From the NCBI RefSeq assembly GCF_964204865.1, contig NC_135255.1, forward strand, positions 19,869,135 to 19,933,134: 64,000 nucleotides of DNA, in the 5' to 3' direction. The DNA is from Styela clava (taxonomy: Eukaryota > Chordata > Ascidiacea > Stolidobranchia > Styelidae). The position numbers and the translations under genes are program-made. The notes under the pieces are model-generated. The model did not search any database. It worked only from the letters and a program-made list of their open reading frames with translations, and was not told the DNA's origin. Shown here in pieces: positions 11,750 through 23,036 of the stretch (within the stretch, counting starts at the first letter, position 1; each line of letters opens with the position of its first letter).

Positions 11750-12819
11750 AAACTTTTCAGCCCCGGAACGATTTTCATCTCGCCTCGCGTAACACCAACA
11801 AAATTATAAGGTAATATTGATGGCTAGTTTCCAAAATATTAGGCCTATGGTAAAATTAAAAAGTTTGCTGTAAACTTAATAATTAAAAATTATTAGACTG
11901 AGAGATAACGATATTGAATGGTTGAATGAAAGTCCATTGTTTTTCAGACTGGCACGAGGCCTGTCTGCCTGTTTAGATAGCAATGCCTCTTCGCCTGTTT
12001 GTCACCAGTTGGAAGACACATAGAAGTACGACAGTGATCGCCATGGCGACCAGTTTAGTCGCAATTTCGATCCCTGTTCCACGGAGCGCTTTAAAGAAAC
12101 TCGGAACAGCATTGTTCCTTGGAACGCAAATTGCGAATGAAACGCTGCTCTATAAATATCTGACGATTTACATTCGCCCCGTTCCTGCTGTACGATACCA
12201 CGAATTTAATATTCCTGTTCAATATCTCTTTATTCCACACCAGTGCTGTAGAAGTAGAATCTAAGTAGATAAAACTTGAACAAAGGTTGTTGATGATTGA
12301 CTTGATCAAGGCAGATAAAATGTCCAATTTGATTTACCAACTATTACTGATAGCATGTAAGTACAATGTGGAAAGCCGCGCCCATTTTGAGAATTTGTCA
12401 AGTCCCCCCCTGCGATTGTATTCCTTTATCCCTGTATACAAGATTAGTGGAATCAGACCTAATTTATTTATTTTCGCTGATAAAGATGGTTTAAATTGGT
12501 ATTTGAAATATGTTCCGGCAATATTCGAATCAAAATCGTTTAGTGCTATAGTATATAGTTCTACGCTGAAATTGATATAAGTTCGAATATTCTGAATAAA
12601 AGATGAAATTCATGGTGTAAACCAAACAAATTTTATTCCATGATTTGACATCAAATATAGTTTTTACTGCGACATCAAATTTTACATAAAAAAATGTAAA
12701 ACTAGTTGCCTCCCGGGTAAGAAAGATTTAAAAAATCAAAACTCTTGGTCATTTTCTTTTATACCACGTTTTTTCTCGACATGAATATAGGAATAATAGT
12801 AAATTATACTTTTTGGCAG
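11750..12819. other. Unassigned upstream region of the CUB receptor gene
   Basis: The receptor's signal-peptide exon, and possibly further ectodomain exons, should lie here or further left. I found no ATG exon with a convincing signal peptide joined by a phase-1 donor. Confidence 0.3.
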
Positions 12820-15800
12820 GTGTTGTTAGCCCCAATCTTTCCATGGGATGTACGCAAGATGACCAAATTTTCAAACTTACTAGTGGATCTATACAATCTC
12901 CGAATTATCCGGACGAATATGGACATGAAGGTTTTTGCAAATGGGACTTTGCGCCACATATCAACTATGCGCTAGTTTTGAATTTTGTTGGGTTGCGTCT
13001 CTACTTCGCAAGACGGAACTTTACCGCTAAAGGTAACGCAACAAGATATTGTCCGCATGCTTACAACTTGACAATCAATGGAGGTAAGAAAAATATTAAC
13101 AACCATTAATCCCATGAATATGTTTTGCAACCGAAATTATGATTTTGTTCGATGCGGCAAAATTTATATCCAACTCTAAACTTCGAATAATTTCAAAAAA
13201 ACGACTACGCGTTCACGATGACACAATTTTCTACAACTCTTGAAACTCAACTCTCAACTCTGAAAAAGCCAATTTTCTACAACAAAAATTTTGGCATATC
13301 TAAGCCTAAGTATTTTTAATTGGAGATATATTACTAATGAGCAATGAGTTATTGCAGCATTCATACTCTGTTTTCAGAAGCTATAGACTGCACGAGATTG
13401 GTTTCCAACAATACAAAGACGTTTTGCAAAGCATATTATAAAGATAAACTGTGCAGCAACCAGCAATGGACACAGCAATGCGAGAGTAACGATCTGATAG
13501 AAAAAGATAGGACTACGGTCCAGTACAGCGCGAGTGGCTTGAAAAGCGATAAAAAAATTGGACCAGTTTTTGGCTTTAAAATCGAATATCGATACATTAG
13601 GTGCACGCCAGGTAATTGCTTTGAATATTAGCTATGTAATGTTATTTATCGCCAAATTGTATACGTATCGGATGTTGGATGCGTACTTTGCGGTTGCACG
13701 TGAAGTAATATCACAAATGGCAGCGTTATAGTAAAAGGAAGTTCACACGATTACGATGTCATATTACAATACGTGACGTCAGAATACGAAATATAACGCA
13801 TTTACGCGGTTCTCAGTAACGTCATATAAGGTTAGAAATGACGTCATATTAAGGCACACAGTCATACTATAGAACAGGGGTGGCCAACACGTCGATCGAC
13901 CGGTCGATCGTCACGTCTCGAGCAGTCGATCACGTCTGAAGTTGGGTGAATTTAATAACATACCCCAAAAAAATGCCTTAAACCAGTTTCATGCATCGCG
14001 TGTTGTGTGTTTAAAACGGGAAGAATACAGTAGCCTAACTGTGCATGCGCAAAATACAATATACACACATAGTATTCGAGTCAGGGCAAGCCGATAGAAC
14101 CTATTATTACGTAACAAATGCAAATTTCGCCGCTGCCAAGGTTTAAACATAAACTTGCCGAATATCGAGTGAATTGACTGACAAACGACCCTACAATAAT
14201 TGCTGGTTATTGTCTCACTGCAAGAATAGTATAACAAATTTTATTCGTAATGGTAGCAGTGGCATCAGGAATGCCCATATTTTTTCTAAATCCAAGCGAG
14301 CGAAGACTCGCGCTTGGAGGAAATTGTAAATTAGATACTGCATTTTGAGTAGTCATTTAACATTCACGGGTTGAGAATAATTGTTTTCCGCATTAAGATA
14401 ATAAACGGATACTTGGCAGACTTTTGGCGGAAATTTTCAACACTCACGACCAAAAATTAGGCAGACCTTATATCTGAATTGTAGGATTTGAATAAATCTT
14501 AAATAAATATTGAAACATTCACTTCGGGTACAATTTATTATCCAAATTACCAACTTAAATAGAACATAAAAAATACAAGTTTTGTGTCCATTTCATTAAA
14601 TGATTGCCCACAAAGCTGAGATTGTTGGCAGCGGTGGAATATCTTGTATGCTTGTGTGCAGTTATCTGCTTATTCAGTAACCATTTGTTTTCATGTCGAT
14701 CGCAAACTATTCTGAAGATTTTAGTCGATCGAGGCCGAAATCAAGTTGGCCACCCCTGCCATAGAAAATACGTAAGCACGCGGGATATTGAAACTCAAAT
14801 TTTTTATACTTGCTAACATCATCACGGGAATAACCAACAAAAGACCCCCCTGAATTAAAACTCTAATATGGGGTCATTTTAGTGACTATGACGTAATTTT
14901 TGTTCATTTTTTTGAATTAACCCCGCTTTCAATATGATACTAAACACACATTTAAATATTATTAAATAAATATTCACAGAAACTGCGATTGTTGCCGAGA
15001 CCACTGACAGCCAAACAACTTCTTCAATGAGCGTTGGGACAACAAGCAACGAACGACTTCAATCTACTTATCTACCTAGTTTAGGCGGAATCTTCTCTAC
15101 TATAAAAAGTAAGCATCTTCAATCTGAATAAGGCTTTGGGCAAGAAGACACAAATATGTAGAAAGCTTTAGTTTTGGGTAGACTTAGAAATTTTCTAATT
15201 TCCAGGAGTTTTTCAGAAGTGTTTACAAACCGAACAGGACCCTAGACAATCAGCGACTGATATGCAACAAGATATATTTTTGGAAGGGTTGGATCTTTCC
15301 GATTTGGCACTGGCTCCCAAATTTATTACACACTGCGCTGGTGCGCTCAATTAGTCGAAATTCAAACATTTTCCATAAATAGTAAACTACTTTTATAAGG
15401 CCTAATTAAAGTTTATAAAAACACGTGCCGGTGTAGCGGTTGACCAATTGTTTCAAATACGCTAGTCATCGAATCGTTCATCATCGTACATGGTGGGTTA
15501 GCAAGTTTAAATCTGCATCTGAAACAAATAACTGCTTAAAAATTGTCTATACCCGACATGGGTTGGGGAACAGACTAAAAATTGGGTTTGCCTTCTGAAT
15601 AACCGTTTTATCAACTTTCCTGTCTTGCGAAGTAAACACTGAAAAAAAAATTGAAACAAATTACTGGTTGAAAATTCTCTATATCTGACACGGCCTAGTA
15701 AACAAACGAGAGATGGGATTTGTCTTATGGCCAAACCGTCTTATCAGCTTTAACAATATGTAAATGAATAAACATTAGAATACATGAAAGTTCGATATAC

Positions 15801-17281
15801 AGTACTACGTTCCTTTTTGTATTATGTCGTCACATTTATATAATAGATTCATATTCCTTTTATGACGTCACGATTTTGTACCCGATATGGACTGGTAGCC
15901 GAGCTACACATGGATTTGCCTCATGACTCAACCGTTTTTCAGCTCTCCTCTAGCAAAATAAACACACACAAAAATCCTATTTTAATATGCTTTTGCCTCT
16001 CGCAGACGAACCTGAAGAAACAACTATTTTGTATACCACCGATGTAGCCAATGACAACTCATCAATGTTGGTCAACGTTCTCGTCCCAATAAGTATTGTC
16101 CTTTTACTGGTCGCACTGGCAATTCTAATTGTTGTTCTAAAAAGGTTGGTATATAATCTTAGAACTTACTTTTATTGGGAATTTTTTATTTGAGGTCGAG
16201 TTGCGGTTTCTATAAAATATACCGTGCTCTGTAAAGCATTTCCTGATACTCCACTCAAAATAAGATCCCACCCACCAACTCAGAAGTAAAAGAGTCTTGT
16301 CGCTGAGCACGCGGCTTAAGATTAGAAAGAAACCGGATTCGCATGCCGTGGCCTAATGGTTAAAGTCATAGACTTTATGTGTATTGACACTGTAGGTAAC
16401 ACATCTCGGGGTCAAAACCCATCACGATACCCAGGGTGTAGTAGATTAAGTAGGCAACGCAGAATTGGAACGATTTTAGCCCTTTTAGGTGTAGTAGCTC
16501 TAAACATTTGTAATTGTTGAAACGCGAGACTGCTGGGCGCACCAGGTCGCTTTGACGTATTAATTATTTTTTTTTCAATAGTCAATATAGTTTACTTTTA
16601 TACGACTTTTCATTGTTATTTTCTTGTTAGACTTTCTTACCGGTGCCGCTGCTCTATAACCTAAATTGGTTTTCCGCGACCCTGGAATACTTTTTCATAA
16701 TTTGTTTTAATTTGTATATCTAGTGTGTTTTCAGGATGGTGAAAAAATAAACTACTGACTACATATAGTTAAATATATGTGGGGGCTTGCACAGGGTCTT
16801 GTTCGGAGCGAAATTCCACAATATACCAATATAGTTTACCGGTTATCATGCGTTCATTTCATCGTCAATTTACCAATTACAATATTTCATATTCAGAAAA
16901 AAACAAAAACAAAGCGGAAATCCAGCAAAGAGCGACCAATCAAACGCTGTAGCTTCTTCTTCCGACCAATCAGGAGGTGGCATTTACTCAGCGGCAGAAG
17001 ATATCAATCTACAAATGGGCGGAGCCAGTTCAAGTTACCAATCACAGCAAGGACAAAGCAGTCACGTGTCCAGTTTTAACCCATCAGATGTCGCATATTC
17101 CACAGTGGAAAAGATTCAAGGAACAAAGAAAACAGTGGAATATCACAAAACAATGGTGGATAATGTACTATATGGGGAAACAGGGGGAGGTAGCGTTAAT
17201 GTTCAGAAAAAAACACCAGGTGCCCCACCTAGTGACGAGGCCGAAACAGTGGTAAATGTTCTATATGGAGCCACAACATAG
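12820..17281 (+). CDS. CUB-domain type I membrane receptor with ITIM-like tail (3' exons, 5' end missing)
   Basis: Five exons join in phase: 12820-13083, 13378-13611, 14980-15108, 16006-16144 and 16897-17281, all with GT-AG borders. Exons 1-2 make one CUB domain (GCTQDD, SIQSPNYPDEYG, FCKWDF, ending GFKIEYRYI). Exon 3 (43 codons) is Ser/Thr-rich, a likely O-glycosylated stalk. Exon 4 encodes a hydrophobic helix (VNVLVPISIVLLLVALAIL) followed by basic residues. Exon 5 (~127 codons) is a Gln/Ser/Gly-rich tail ending at TAG 17279, with tyrosines in VAYSTV, VEYHKT and two VLYG motifs. VAYSTV fits the ITIM consensus (V/I/L/S)xYxx(V/I/L), known to recruit SHP-type phosphatases. The borders up to exon 4 are phase 1, as usual for shuffled ectodomains. 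The signal peptide is not found. The ligand and signalling role are inference. Introns contain a hAT-type element, SINE pieces and no extra exons that I can see. Confidence 0.85.
13875..14758. mobile_element. hAT-type non-autonomous element in a receptor intron, 884 bp
   Basis: Inverted termini CAGGGGTGGCCAAC and GTTGGCCACCCCTG, with GTCGATCGAC/GTCGATCGAG subterminal matches. Flanks CTATAGAA (13867-13874) and CCATAGAA (14759-14766) agree at 7 of 8 bases. It sits between the second CUB exon and the stalk exon and spares both splice sites. Confidence 0.88.
15430..15780. repeat. SINE 3'-end-like repeats in the receptor intron
   Basis: Two diverged tails carry CCGACATGG or CTGACACGG, then AACCGTTTTATCAAC or AACCGTCTTATCAGC. 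They resemble the 3' part of the SINE at 20.1 kb (ACATGACTAAGCCGTCTTAT). A third tail-like stretch lies at 15888-15965. Old fragments without box A or B. Confidence 0.45.
16340..16560 (+). repeat. tRNA-derived SINE in the last receptor intron
   Basis: Box A-like TGGCCTAATGG at about 16350 and a weak box B (GGGTCAAAACCC) about 65 bp later, followed by a non-tRNA body with GATTAAGTAGGCAACGCAGAA. The body resembles the SINE at 41.86 kb. Ends are imprecise. Confidence 0.55.
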
Positions 17282-17358
17282 AGAGTTTCATCCATATTCA
17301 GCTGACCTCAAAAGTACACACACTTTTCCATCGACGAAATATGGCGTCGTTGTCGATA

Positions 17359-17660
17359 TTGGACACGAAATGGACCTATTGATCGTTTTGTTATTTTGCA
17401 TTCCATTCATTCATGTTGTGAAAAATCGCTTTTCTCTTTAACTACAGGATCAATTGCTTTGAAATTTTCAGTGGTTAAAGATTGTTAATCTCGTTGGAAG
17501 GCTATTACTTTCATTTATTTCAAACATTTTGTGGATCATATGGGATTTGTTTTCACTTCCGCATTTCAGCGCTCTCGGCGATTTACCGGTACTGAGAGAT
17601 TTGATGCTACTTCGTTTTGGTTTTCGTGTCCATATAATTGAGCATCGCTCTCTTTTGTTA
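17359..17660. repeat. Dispersed repeat just downstream of the receptor stop
   Basis: Shares ATTGGACACG, CAATTGCTTTGAAATTTTCA, GTAAAGATTG, GGCTATTACTT and CATATA-TTGAGCAT-GCTCTCTT with the two ends of the 54.48-55.91 kb insertion. Short inverted TGGACACGAA/TTCGTGTCCA stretches lie near its ends. It probably lies in the receptor's 3' untranslated region. Confidence 0.6.
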
Positions 17661-17699
17661 CAGATATTATATAAATATACATAAATTGTAATATATATT

Positions 17700-18354
17700 T
17701 TACAACTAACAGTCACTTAGTTAGTAGGACTCAGTGATTTAATCGACGCAATCCGCGGTAATAAGAACCCGGCCAGTTCCAATTTTTTTTCTGAGGAGGG
17801 GGGTCAAATATTTTTTTTTGTATAATGACGTAATACGATGCCTTCTCGTGCCTTCAATCAAAGTCAGATAAAGGCAGCCACTGATATTCAACATTATCTT
17901 AAAGAGTCTATCTACAGACTTACTTCGCTGTCAAAGTTATCCGAGGGATATAAGTGCGCATTTTCATCTAACTTGGTTTAAGGCCAGGCTTATGTCCATG
18001 GATGACCATTGGTTCAATTCACAAAAACAGAACGTTGTGCACACTTTAGTACGCAGGTAGACGTGCACAAAATTGTGACGTCATAATATGGAAGTGACGT
18101 GATAATAAGAATGTGATTTTTATAATATGACGTCATAATACAAATATCATGTTTCTCTCCAATTTTGTATTTATTGTTTGCTAAATTTTAATTTTTTTCT
18201 GTTTGCATATTGTTAATTTCATAACCAAGGATGCCATTTTATTTCTATCTACTGTATGAGTATTTTTGCACATGTCCTCTATGCATTAAACGATTACGCT
18301 GTAATATCCAAATTGATATTGTTTTGGACCTCCTGAAGTATGCGCACCAAGATG
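17700..18354. other. No feature seen
   Basis: AT-rich intergenic sequence. Only short shadow frames and no recognisable terminus. Confidence 0.3.
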
Positions 18355-18730
18355 GCGCACAACCTGAACTCAGGTTGTCTGTCTGTCTTTCTGTCTGTCT
18401 GTTAGATGCACGCGATATCTCACGAAAGCGAGATATATAACCGCATAGGTCAAACTACTAAAAACTCTCAAAAGTCTGGGAGCTGCTGGCCAGAACATCA
18501 TTTATGGTGTAAACATCGAACGAGAATATCGGTTAAAGACCGAAGACTTATCGATCGAAAGTTAGGAATCCCCAAAACATCGCTCTTACTTCATAGTGAC
18601 ACCTTGTGTTCATTAACTAATTAATTATTAACTCGCTATTTATACGACATAATTCGCCCAAAATCAATGGGCGTCTGGTACGAGATATGATGAATGCACA
18701 TGCAAAATTTGAAGCAGATTATTTGATGCA
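18355..18730. repeat. GTCT-tailed repeat element (left half)
   Basis: A (GTCT)n run at about 18376-18402 is followed by GTTAGATGCACGCGATATCT and CACGAAAGCGAGATAT, then the body shared with 9371-9600. Its left end is the inverted match of the right end of the 9.4-kb copy. Confidence 0.65.
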
Positions 18731-19169
18731 AATTATTTTTGCATTGTTCGCGGGCCACAATAGTGCCGAGAATAGGTAAACAGTGCAATACAAAACAAAC
18801 ACTTTTATTATACAATCACATAGTTATGAGGCATAGCCATTCTAGGCTAATCGAATCCGCATTCGATTTTTAGTTTTCTATGATGCTAATATTGTTAGGA
18901 TATATTCCCGACCAAAAAGTTAGTAAGCCAGATAACAATTTAGACTGCCAAGCACATCATTCAACTTCGCTAGTTTCCCCAGCTAGCCATAACACTATTT
19001 AATTCAGTGACATTAGTGATGCCAATATTTCAAAAGATTTTTCTGATTAATTTTATGACGAAACAACACGAAATGCAATTTTTTGATTACTCTCCGAATG
19101 TGACGCGGGTCACAGATAATAAAGCGGCGGGCCACATGTGGCCCGCGGGCCTGGGTTTGGACCACCCTG
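18731..19169. other. Sequence ending in a hAT-like terminus
   Basis: The right border reads GGCCCGCGGGCCTGGGTTTG then GACCACCCTG; its reverse complement starts CAGGGTGGTCCAAACCC, a hAT-type end with the GGGCCACA block seen in such elements. I could not find the partner end or a matching 8-mer for TACTAGGC. Confidence 0.4.
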
Positions 19170-19183
19170 TACTAGGCCTACAG

Positions 19184-19554
19184 CATGGATCGACAAACTT
19201 TCGTTGTTCGCGGGCAAAAATTAAAGGTTGCAAGTCATTGGCGAGCCGCACATATTTTCAGAAAGTTAACATTTTCACATTTTTTCACACAGATTTCAGG
19301 TAAATTTTAAGCAGTGCGCGAAGACTGATCATTTGATAATTTTCGGCGTCATTAAACCATTTGCACTCATCATCGACTTTTTTACATTCTGTTGCCATTT
19401 GTCTAATTATAATGAAAACGAGTGATTGTGAATTATATACTTAAATTCTGTCACGTAAAGAATATAATCGCCAATACAGCTGTTTTAATATAATTCAGTG
19501 AAGCGTCGCGGGTCGGATTATATTTCTCCGCGGGTCGTAGTTTGCGGACCCCTG
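19184..19554. mobile_element. hAT-type MITE, 371 bp
   Basis: Left end CATGGATCGACAAACTTTCG; right end, inverted, CAGGGGTCCGCAAACTACG. Flanks GCCTACAG (19176-19183) and GCCTCCAG (19555-19562) agree at 7 of 8. GCGGG-rich subterminal blocks occur on both sides. Confidence 0.7.
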
Positions 19555-19562
19555 GCCTCCAG

Positions 19563-19960
19563 CATTTTTCGAGTGACCAAACAGTTCAGCACAGCTCTTG
19601 CCGCTATTACGTCTCATTTTTTTCTGCAAGCTGCATGGTTTAGCGAACTGCCCTTCTTTTCTTTTGAGACATGCATAACAAATGAGTTGCTGATCGGCTC
19701 CTGTCGTTTCGTTCGTAGTCTGATAAACCATAAAGTAATTCAGACCCCCCGCTAACCTCAAATGTGTACGAGCTTTTGTTTCTAAGCTTTTGTTGTAAGA
19801 AAACAGACTAATCGATTTCAGAATTGCACTGTTCGAAGGGCCATTATTTTTATATTTTATCTTGATTTCGAGATAATAATGACTGACTTCAAAGAAATAT
19901 GTCGGAAAACGATTTTTAGGCAGATTGCGTTTGTCGTACATTGATAGCTCGGTGCTGTGG
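19563..19960. repeat. Dispersed repeat R1, shorter copy
   Basis: Second copy of the repeat at 7434-8110 (see there for the shared blocks). The minus strand stays open for most of its length but has no recognised domain. Confidence 0.6.
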
Positions 19961-20200
19961 CGCATCGTGCTAAGCGTTAGGAATACACTCGCCATCGCAC
20001 CTCTGATTACCCTGCATGCGTTCGCAGGTTCGAATTCCATGGGAAATAATTATGTCCGAGGATTGATGAACTGGGTAACTAACCAACCCGACATGGACTG
20101 GTAACCGGACGAGAGGTCGTGGTTCGCCACATGACTAAGCCGTCTTATTCGCTTTATTTTCACAAAAATAGTTGATAGAGACATATATATGTAAATAAAT
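19950..20200 (+). repeat. tRNA-derived SINE
   Basis: Head TGGCGCATCGTGCTAAGCG (box A-like), then GCAGGTTCGAATTCCATGG (box B GTTCGAATTC), then a body with TGGACTGGTAACCGGACGAG and CATGACTAAGCCGTCTTATT. The same family occurs inverted at 38.94-39.24 kb. It abuts repeat R1. Confidence 0.75.
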
Positions 20201-20270
20201 ATATTGCGATCTTAGAAACAACAATGACACAAATAAATGAAATAAAAACGATAAAAAAAATTAATATCTT

Positions 20271-20328
20271 AACGTATTTTGCGGACCATAAGATGCACTT
20301 CAAACCTTTTGTTCCGTAAAATACGGTA
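20271..20328. repeat. Very short inverted-repeat element, ~58 bp
   Basis: AACGTATTTTGCGGACCATA at the left and CCGTAAAATACGGT at the right form an imperfect palindrome. The motif CGTATTTT-CGG recurs at the ends of the MITE at 26652-27110. Confidence 0.45.
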
Positions 20329-20600
20329 TTCAGATTGTTTCCGATTTTACAAGTTTTTATGAAGTTGAAAATTTACTAGCGCGATAACTGAACTATATAA
20401 TGAGTATTTTTCTTTCTCTTTTCAAGCAAGTATATATATAAACAAGAAGACCTCGTAATAAAACGTAAGCATAAAGCATAATTGAAGTGAACCGACAAGA
20501 AAAAGCTAGTTGAAATGTTGTTTAACAAAGCAAGTTTTGCATGTTCGTTCTGAAAGCCTTCGATTGTTATGTGATGTGGATGAAGTGTAATGAAGCCCGA

Positions 20601-21572
20601 TCATTCGGTCAGGTAAAAGTGTTTTACCAAGCATGACTCCAATACGGACATCGGCTTTATCAAAATAGTCTCTAATGACTGATGCGATTGTCTATAGCTT
20701 CTAAGATTTTTCAACATCTCAGAGTTCACCATCGTCAGCAAATCTAGCACATGTTTTTTTCTACCATGTTTTCTGAAAATTGTGTTTATCGATGTAATGA
20801 GAAGAGAACCATCGCCATCCTTATAAGCAATGTGGCCTGGGAGTGTGGAATTAATGGTGACAATGTCGCTGAAAATAGGTACTGTGATGCCATCAGTTTC
20901 AATGTCATCAGTTTCTATCTGCGAATCTATCGCTTCCATATGTATTTTTCCTCGACAACATTGATATATAAAAAATTTTGGAATTCCTTGGAGGCTCACG
21001 GCGACATCATTCTGAAACATGTTGTCAATCTCTTTTCTTTTAATATAATCAGTCTCCCCATTGTTCCCATATAAAACTTCTATTTCTTGTTTTTCAGATT
21101 CGTCCTTGAGCAAATTACCGTGTGTCATTATTATAATGACCACGAAAGAACAGTGATTTTTCGATATTCTAGATATGCCCTTCAAAAACGTGCGCATTTC
21201 CTCAGCTGATTTATCTAAGTGAGCCTTGTCCCCATACAAATCGCATCCTAGGAACATCGATAGGTTTACCATATTTTCAACGTCTTTGTCACACGCTGGT
21301 TTTCTGCTATGTGGATTTTCATCTCTATTTTCGTCATAAAACGAGTTGTTTATTATCAATACGCGCCCTTTTTTGCCATTCAACGGATAAACGCCTGGCT
21401 CGTCCGATTCGATGGTGCGTTCTTCTCTGGCTGTTAGAACTGCGACGGCCCTCGCTATGTCGCCTGCTATGTTACATGCACCCTCTGTCGCTGTACGTTG
21501 TTGTTTCGGAGTTTTTCTTTCCTCAGATTTACAATTTTTCGTCGCTTGATAGTCATCGCAACTACTCAACAT
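20601..21572 (-). CDS. Caspase (cysteine protease C14), 323 residues, single exon
   Basis: The frame runs from ATG 21572 to TGA 20601. It stays open to 21626, but only with a GTG there, so the ATG is preferred (a spliced 5' exon cannot be excluded). Residues 1-60 are a short prodomain with no CARD or DED recognised. The large subunit begins near YPLNGKKGRVLIINN, followed by the substrate-binding arginine in SRKPACDKDVENM and the catalytic histidine in MTHG (about residue 151). The catalytic cysteine is the second C of QCCRG (about 206), a variant of the usual QACRG. The linker holds two IETD motifs (about 219-227), each usable as a caspase cleavage site. The small subunit has GSLLITSINTIF and HVLDLLTMVNSEM. 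All catalytic residues are present, so the enzyme is probably active. It looks like an effector-type caspase by its short prodomain. Intronless structure could mean a retrocopy. Confidence 0.93.
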   Translation of the reverse strand: MLSSCDDYQATKNCKSEERKTPKQQRTATEGACNIAGDIARAVAVLTAREERTIESDEPGVYPLNGKKGRVLIINNSFYDENRDENPHSRKPACDKDVENMVNLSMFLGCDLYGDKAHLDKSAEEMRTFLKGISRISKNHCSFVVIIIMTHGNLLKDESEKQEIEVLYGNNGETDYIKRKEIDNMFQNDVAVSLQGIPKFFIYQCCRGKIHMEAIDSQIETDDIETDGITVPIFSDIVTINSTLPGHIAYKDGDGSLLITSINTIFRKHGRKKHVLDLLTMVNSEMLKNLRSYRQSHQSLETILIKPMSVLESCLVKHFYLTE

Positions 21573-21629
21573 TGTGAAGTTCGTCTGAAGATTCTTCTCA
21601 AAAAATGAATATTGGATGTCCCCCACAGC

Positions 21630-23036
21630 TGGCTTTTATGCTTATCATAATCATGACGATGACCAGTTTGAAACGGTCATGCCATTAAGTTTTGAATGAA
21701 TCAGTTAAAAATTATTAGTAAAACACAGCACTATTACTTGAATTCAAAATGCATGTTTTTTTGCAAATTTGTAGCAACAAGTATGTATGTATCTCATGTA
21801 ATTTTATTCGGGTTTGATTTTGCTTTCGCTTGAAATTTTTTATTGACGAAACCCAGAGCAGATAAATTAAATATATTTGTTAGTTAAACTGTTTCACTAA
21901 AATCTCATACTCAACTTTATAAAACTTTGTTAAAAGGCCCGGCTGACCTCAACCCGGATTGTTATGAATATTAAATTATATAATTCTTGTCACAACTTAA
22001 TTATAATGGGTTGTATTGTTTTTAATATCATTTATGAACGGGACTTAGTAATTAACGCAATGTTGAATGTTAGTTTTACTTACAACTTTGAAATCATCAC
22101 GCACTAATATGATGCGCAACACCCACTCAAACATGTTTTTCAGTTGACTCAACCGTTTGACGTCTTGTTGTTCCTTTATTAGGTTATAGGTTAGTAGACT
22201 ACGTTGGATATTCTAGAACCCCATTTAAATAAAACTTCGCTTGAATGCGAGGTGTATCTCAGTATCATTGCCATTGACCAACCTAAAAAATCCGGTTGGA
22301 AAATTTGAATACTGGCGATCTTCATAATTGTTTTCATGCCAAGGTTTTATTAATATTTAGAATTATTCTCGAACCACAGTATATAATTTATTTTTGTATC
22401 AATTTTACCGCGTCAATGAATGGTAATTTAAATAAAATAGTTTAATATGACCACGCGTCAACTGACATAACGACACCCACTTAATTGCTTACCTATTTTT
22501 TCTGACGAAGTGACTCAATTTTTTCGCGTATTTTGAATAGGTAATGAGTTCATAGTTCAGTAGACTACCTAAAAAATTTAATTTGATTTCAAAACATAAA
22601 CAGAATGGAATAACGGAACAACCGAAAATAATATCTTTTTTACAATTTGGTTACACAATTCCCGCTAAGGAGGGTGATCTTAAACTAGGTTCCGATTGGG
22701 TTTTACACTATTCAGCAATATATACCGTGTAAAACGCGGATAATCATATAAGTATAATTTTATTCCAACTCCATAATCAGTATAACAGCATAAACAACGC
22801 GTTTGATATCAAATTTCAGTGAATGATTTTTTTTTTGTGCTTGCAGCGAGCCATTTTCTTCCGGATATGAATCTATGACCTCAAACCTTTTTAAACGGCT
22901 CGGTAGTTTTGTGATTGACAGCCGCATTCCTAAACGTAAATGCGTTGCTAGACTATTTTTTTGTTTCGAAGCTGGAGATAAAGATAAGATTTACGTATTT
23001 ATCCCGGGGGTAAAGGTTGTAGGAATTTCAAAATAG
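21630..23036. other. No gene or repeat recognised
   Basis: AT-rich region upstream of the caspase start. It should contain the caspase promoter, but I see no clear TATA box or other element that I would defend. Confidence 0.3.

Noticed and set aside
11983-12264. Signal-peptide exon of the CUB receptor
   Set aside because: The frame has a hydrophobic patch but no phase-1 donor at a suitable place and no continuation into the CUB exon.
19950-20040. Functional tRNA gene
   Set aside because: Box A and B-like motifs are present but no cloverleaf can be folded, and the tRNA-like head is joined to a repeated non-tRNA body, as in a SINE.
19495-20040. 181-residue minus-strand protein
   Set aside because: The frame runs through parts of a hAT-type MITE, repeat R1 and a SINE, so it is a chance chimera.
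21573-21626. N-terminal extension of the caspase to 341 residues
   Set aside because: It would start at GTG. No upstream acceptor with a good pyrimidine tract supports a spliced extension, so the ATG at 21572 is used.
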